Source: an uncultured Erysipelotrichaceae bacterium
GTDB taxonomy: Bacteria; Bacillota_I; Bacilli_A; Erysipelotrichales; Erysipelotrichaceae
Assembly: GCA_937902945.1 (NCBI GenBank)
Contig: CALEMD010000143.1
Location: 1-25,280, forward strand
Direction of reading: 5' to 3'
DNA length: 25,280 bases
Shown: positions 23,084 to 25,280 of the stretch, in pieces
Layout: each line of letters starts with the position of its first letter
Numbering within the stretch: the stretch's first letter is position 1
Position numbers and translations under genes: made by a program
The notes under the pieces: model-generated
The model's input: the letters and a program-made list of their open reading frames with translations, nothing else
What the model was told of the DNA's origin: nothing
Databases searched by the model: none

Positions 23084-24109
23084 ATGATTCATTTTGACAG
23101 CGATTATACCGAGGGATGCATCCCCGAGATTCTTGAAGCTTTGCAGAAATCCAATGAAGAGCAGACAGATGGCTATGGCATGGACCCACATTGCGAACAT
23201 GCACGTGAATTGATCCGCAAGGCAGTTGGAAATGAAAAAGCAGATGTACATTTCCTTGTTGGCGGCACACAGGCAAACACAACCGTCATTGCTGCATTGC
23301 TGAAACCATATCAAGGTGTGCTATGCGCCGAAACAGGTCATATCAATTGCCATGAAACAGGTGCTGTTGAAGCCTCTGGACATAAAGTACTCGGCCTTCC
23401 TCACAAAAACGGAAAGATCACCGCTGCCCAGGTTGAAGAAGCAATCATTCTTCACGAAACTGATGAATCATACGAGCATATCGTTCAGCCGGCAATGGTA
23501 TATATTTCCTTCCCTACAGAAATCGGCACCTTGTATTCAAAAGCCGAGCTGAAAGCAATGCATGCCGTATGCAAAGCACACCATATCCCTCTATTCATTG
23601 ATGGTGCGCGTCTAGGATATGGCTTAGCATCAAAGAAGAATGACTGCACAATGAAAGATATCTGCAAATACAGCGATGTCTTCTATATCGGCGGCACAAA
23701 AATCGGAGCATTATTCGGAGAAGCTGTTGTCTTCAGCAATCTAACCCTCAGCAAAGACTTCCGCTACAGCATCAAGCAAAGAGGCGGAATGCTCGCAAAA
23801 GGCAGACTGCTTGGCATCCAGTTTGAGACTCTGTTTACTGACAACCGCTACATGAAAATATCAAAACATGCAATGGCTTGTGCAGACGAACTGACAGACG
23901 CTCTGAAGAAAAAGAATATTCCATTCCTCAGCGAACCGGAAACAAATCAGATATTCCCAATTCTGACTAACAATAAGATCAAACAGCTTCGCAGAAAATT
24001 CGTATTCCACACTTGGGGCAAAGTGGATGCTACGCATACTGCAGTCAGATTTGTTACAAGCTTCATGACAAAAGAAGAGAATCTTCAGGAATTGATCAAA
24101 TCACTGTAA
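23084..24109 (+). CDS. ltaE: Low-specificity L-threonine aldolase
   Basis: PLP enzyme that splits L-threonine or allo-threonine into glycine and acetaldehyde. The start at 23084 is set by GGAGG seven bases upstream; an ATG at 23039 in frame lacks a ribosome site. This gives 341 residues, usual for the family. The N-terminus IHFDSDYTEGCIPEIL, GGTQANTTV (60-68), FIDGARLGYG (171-180, D173 for the PLP ring) and YIGGTKIGA (201-209, K206 for the Schiff base) are all present. It is transcribed against its neighbours and closed by a strong terminator. As a glycine source it could matter if glyA next door is really broken. Confidence 0.9.
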   Translation: MIHFDSDYTEGCIPEILEALQKSNEEQTDGYGMDPHCEHARELIRKAVGNEKADVHFLVGGTQANTTVIAALLKPYQGVLCAETGHINCHETGAVEASGHKVLGLPHKNGKITAAQVEEAIILHETDESYEHIVQPAMVYISFPTEIGTLYSKAELKAMHAVCKAHHIPLFIDGARLGYGLASKKNDCTMKDICKYSDVFYIGGTKIGALFGEAVVFSNLTLSKDFRYSIKQRGGMLAKGRLLGIQFETLFTDNRYMKISKHAMACADELTDALKKKNIPFLSEPETNQIFPILTNNKIKQLRRKFVFHTWGKVDATHTAVRFVTSFMTKEENLQELIKSL

Positions 24110-24114
24110 CTAAG

Positions 24115-24151
24115 AAAGGGCAGTGCTGCATACAAGCAGCACTGCCCTTTT
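24115..24151 (+). terminator. Strong terminator shared by ltaE and prmC
   Basis: AAAGGGCAGTGCTGC (24115-24129) and GCAGCACTGCCCTTT (24136-24150) form a perfect 15-bp stem with a 6-base loop; the plus strand continues in T. The minus strand runs into CTTTCTTAG, a weaker tract, so it may act in both directions between these convergent genes. The prmC stop begins three bases away. Confidence 0.9.
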
Positions 24152-24153
24152 CT

Positions 24154-25032
24154 TCAGTCATTCATATCATTGATTGAACTGCATCCAAAGTATACAAACA
24201 GCATTCTGTCTTTGCCATTCATATCCTTCAGTATCTCGAATGATGTGTCAGGAAGCATTTCCTGAACCAGCACACTCATTCTTTCACGCTGGTCATATCC
24301 CATTTCAAAAGCCATGAAACTCTTTGGCTTCATAATCTGCCGGCAGTCTCTGAATACCTGCCGATAGAATTTCAGACCATCATCACCGCCAAACAACGCA
24401 ACATGCGGTTCATAGTCTACTACGCTATGCTCCATCTTTTCTTCGGCCGGTATATAGGGTGGGTTGCAGGCAAGCACATCCAGCTTAATGTTTCTTTCAA
24501 TCAGCGGCTTCAGCATATCTCCGGCCATGAAGTCAATATCTGCTTCATTGTTTACGGCATTCTGCCGTGCTACTGTCAAAGCTTCTTCGCTGATATCCGT
24601 TGCATGCATGCGTACTTTCTTTTCTTCTTTGCACAGCGTAATTGCAATATCCGCACTGCCTGTTCCAACATCTGCACACTCAATACTGTCCTGTTCAGTG
24701 AAAATGCGATCCATTCTAGCAAGTATCTGCGCACACAGCTCTTCGGTTTCTTCCCGCGGTATCAGAACATTTTCATTCACAATAAACTTATAGCCATAGA
24801 ACCAAGAATAGCCAAGTACGTGACCCATTGGCTCTTGGCTCAGGATTCTTGCCATGCCTTCATCAAACTTCTTCTGAAGTGCCTCTGGCATTTCATTTTC
24901 AAAGTTCATATACAATGCATAGCGTTCCTGCTGACTCAGTTCAACTAAATAGCACATGACTGTTTCAGAAGGAACATCTGCTTCTATGCATTTCTTTTCA
25001 TAGGCAGCAACTGCAGAACGAAATGTACTCAT
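24154..25032 (-). CDS. prmC: Release factor glutamine methyltransferase
   Basis: Methylates the GGQ glutamine of release factors 1 and 2 using S-adenosylmethionine. 292 residues, full length. The N-terminal helical domain is followed by VLIPREETEEL (89-99), the SAM motif DVGTGSADIAI (121-131), the catalytic NPPY (190-193) in LACNPPYIPAEE, and FGGDDGLKFYRQ. Its ATG overlaps the prfA stop by four bases (ATGA), the conserved arrangement with its substrate's gene. Confidence 0.96.
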   Translation of the reverse strand: MSTFRSAVAAYEKKCIEADVPSETVMCYLVELSQQERYALYMNFENEMPEALQKKFDEGMARILSQEPMGHVLGYSWFYGYKFIVNENVLIPREETEELCAQILARMDRIFTEQDSIECADVGTGSADIAITLCKEEKKVRMHATDISEEALTVARQNAVNNEADIDFMAGDMLKPLIERNIKLDVLACNPPYIPAEEKMEHSVVDYEPHVALFGGDDGLKFYRQVFRDCRQIMKPKSFMAFEMGYDQRERMSVLVQEMLPDTSFEILKDMNGKDRMLFVYFGCSSINDMND

Positions 25033-25280
25033 AGATGCAGATTTTCCAGTTTCTTTTTTTCATCCGCCTCTAAAAGTCCATTGATTACATCATCCAGTTT
25101 TCCTTCCATGATGCGATCAAGCTGGGTGATTGTCAGACCAATGCGATGATCGGTTACGCGATTCTGAGGATAATTATAGGTACGTATCTTTTCAGAGCGA
25201 TCGCCTGTCCCTAATTTTTCTCTGCGGATCTTTCCTTCTTCTTCTTCCTTACGTCTTTTCAGTTCTTCATATACTCTTGA
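25029..25280 (-). CDS. prfA: Peptide chain release factor 1, C-terminal end
   Basis: The last 83 residues of RF1, running in from the right edge. TGDRSEKIRTYNYPQNRVTD and HRIGLT are diagnostic of the RF1 C-terminal domain, and LDRIMEGKLDDVINGL follows as usual. RF1 recognises UAA and UAG. The GGQ and PxT motifs lie outside the window. TGA at 25029-25031 overlaps the prmC start. Confidence 0.96.
   Translation of the reverse strand, partial: SRVYEELKRRKEEEEGKIRREKLGTGDRSEKIRTYNYPQNRVTDHRIGLTITQLDRIMEGKLDDVINGLLEADEKKKLENLHL

Overview
The window reads as chromosome of an anaerobic, Gram-positive-type Bacillota. A class III (anaerobic) ribonucleotide reductase, a TagO-type wall polymer initiator, a YwzB/DUF1146 protein and gene order shared with Bacillus (tilS-hpt-ftsH-hslO-dusB; prfA-prmC-tsaC-glyA-upp) point that way. 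An Erysipelotrichia-like gut anaerobe is my best guess, but this is inference from protein style, not a search. No rRNA, tRNA, IS element or CRISPR array was seen, and no gene-free stretch exceeds 300 bases. Most genes lie on the minus strand, so transcription runs from right to left.

Left part (1-3.9 kb): the 5' part of nrdD, preceded by its activase gene. The activase is unusual: a MarR-type winged-helix domain is fused to the radical-SAM NrdG. The promoter in front has two matching 18-bp TAGTTG-N6-CWACTA sites on either side of it. Upstream lies a hipBA toxin-antitoxin pair whose promoter carries three evenly spaced copies of one palindrome.

Middle left (3.9-12.4 kb): two housekeeping transcription units. 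A MazF-like gene, tilS, hpt and ftsH form the first, closed by a hairpin terminator. A new extended -10 promoter then starts a unit made of a small membrane protein, a GH2 glycosidase, hslO and dusB, with overlapping or touching reading frames.

Centre (12.5-17.8 kb): a plus-strand membrane unit (NfeD, SPFH/band 7 and a small membrane protein) faces a minus-strand sugar-phosphate operon: DeoR regulator, mannose-6-phosphate isomerase, hexulose-6-phosphate synthase (HPS), phosphohexuloisomerase (PHI) and a truncated second HPS copy with a damaged active site. Together these would link mannose-6-P and fructose-6-P to ribulose-5-P plus formaldehyde.

Right part (17.8-25.3 kb): tagO, ywzB-like, upp, glyA, tsaC, prmC and the end of prfA, all minus strand. 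This Bacillus-like order is interrupted by two plus-strand single genes, a UGT-like glycosyltransferase and a threonine aldolase, each ending in a strong hairpin. glyA is broken by a frameshift that looks like an 8-base deletion.

The strongest leads are the MarR-NrdG fusion with its paired operator, the broken glyA, the degenerate HPS paralogue, the hipBA operator array, and two genes (tilS and the glycosyltransferase) with a -10 box exactly six bases before the ATG and no Shine-Dalgarno sequence, as expected for leaderless mRNAs.
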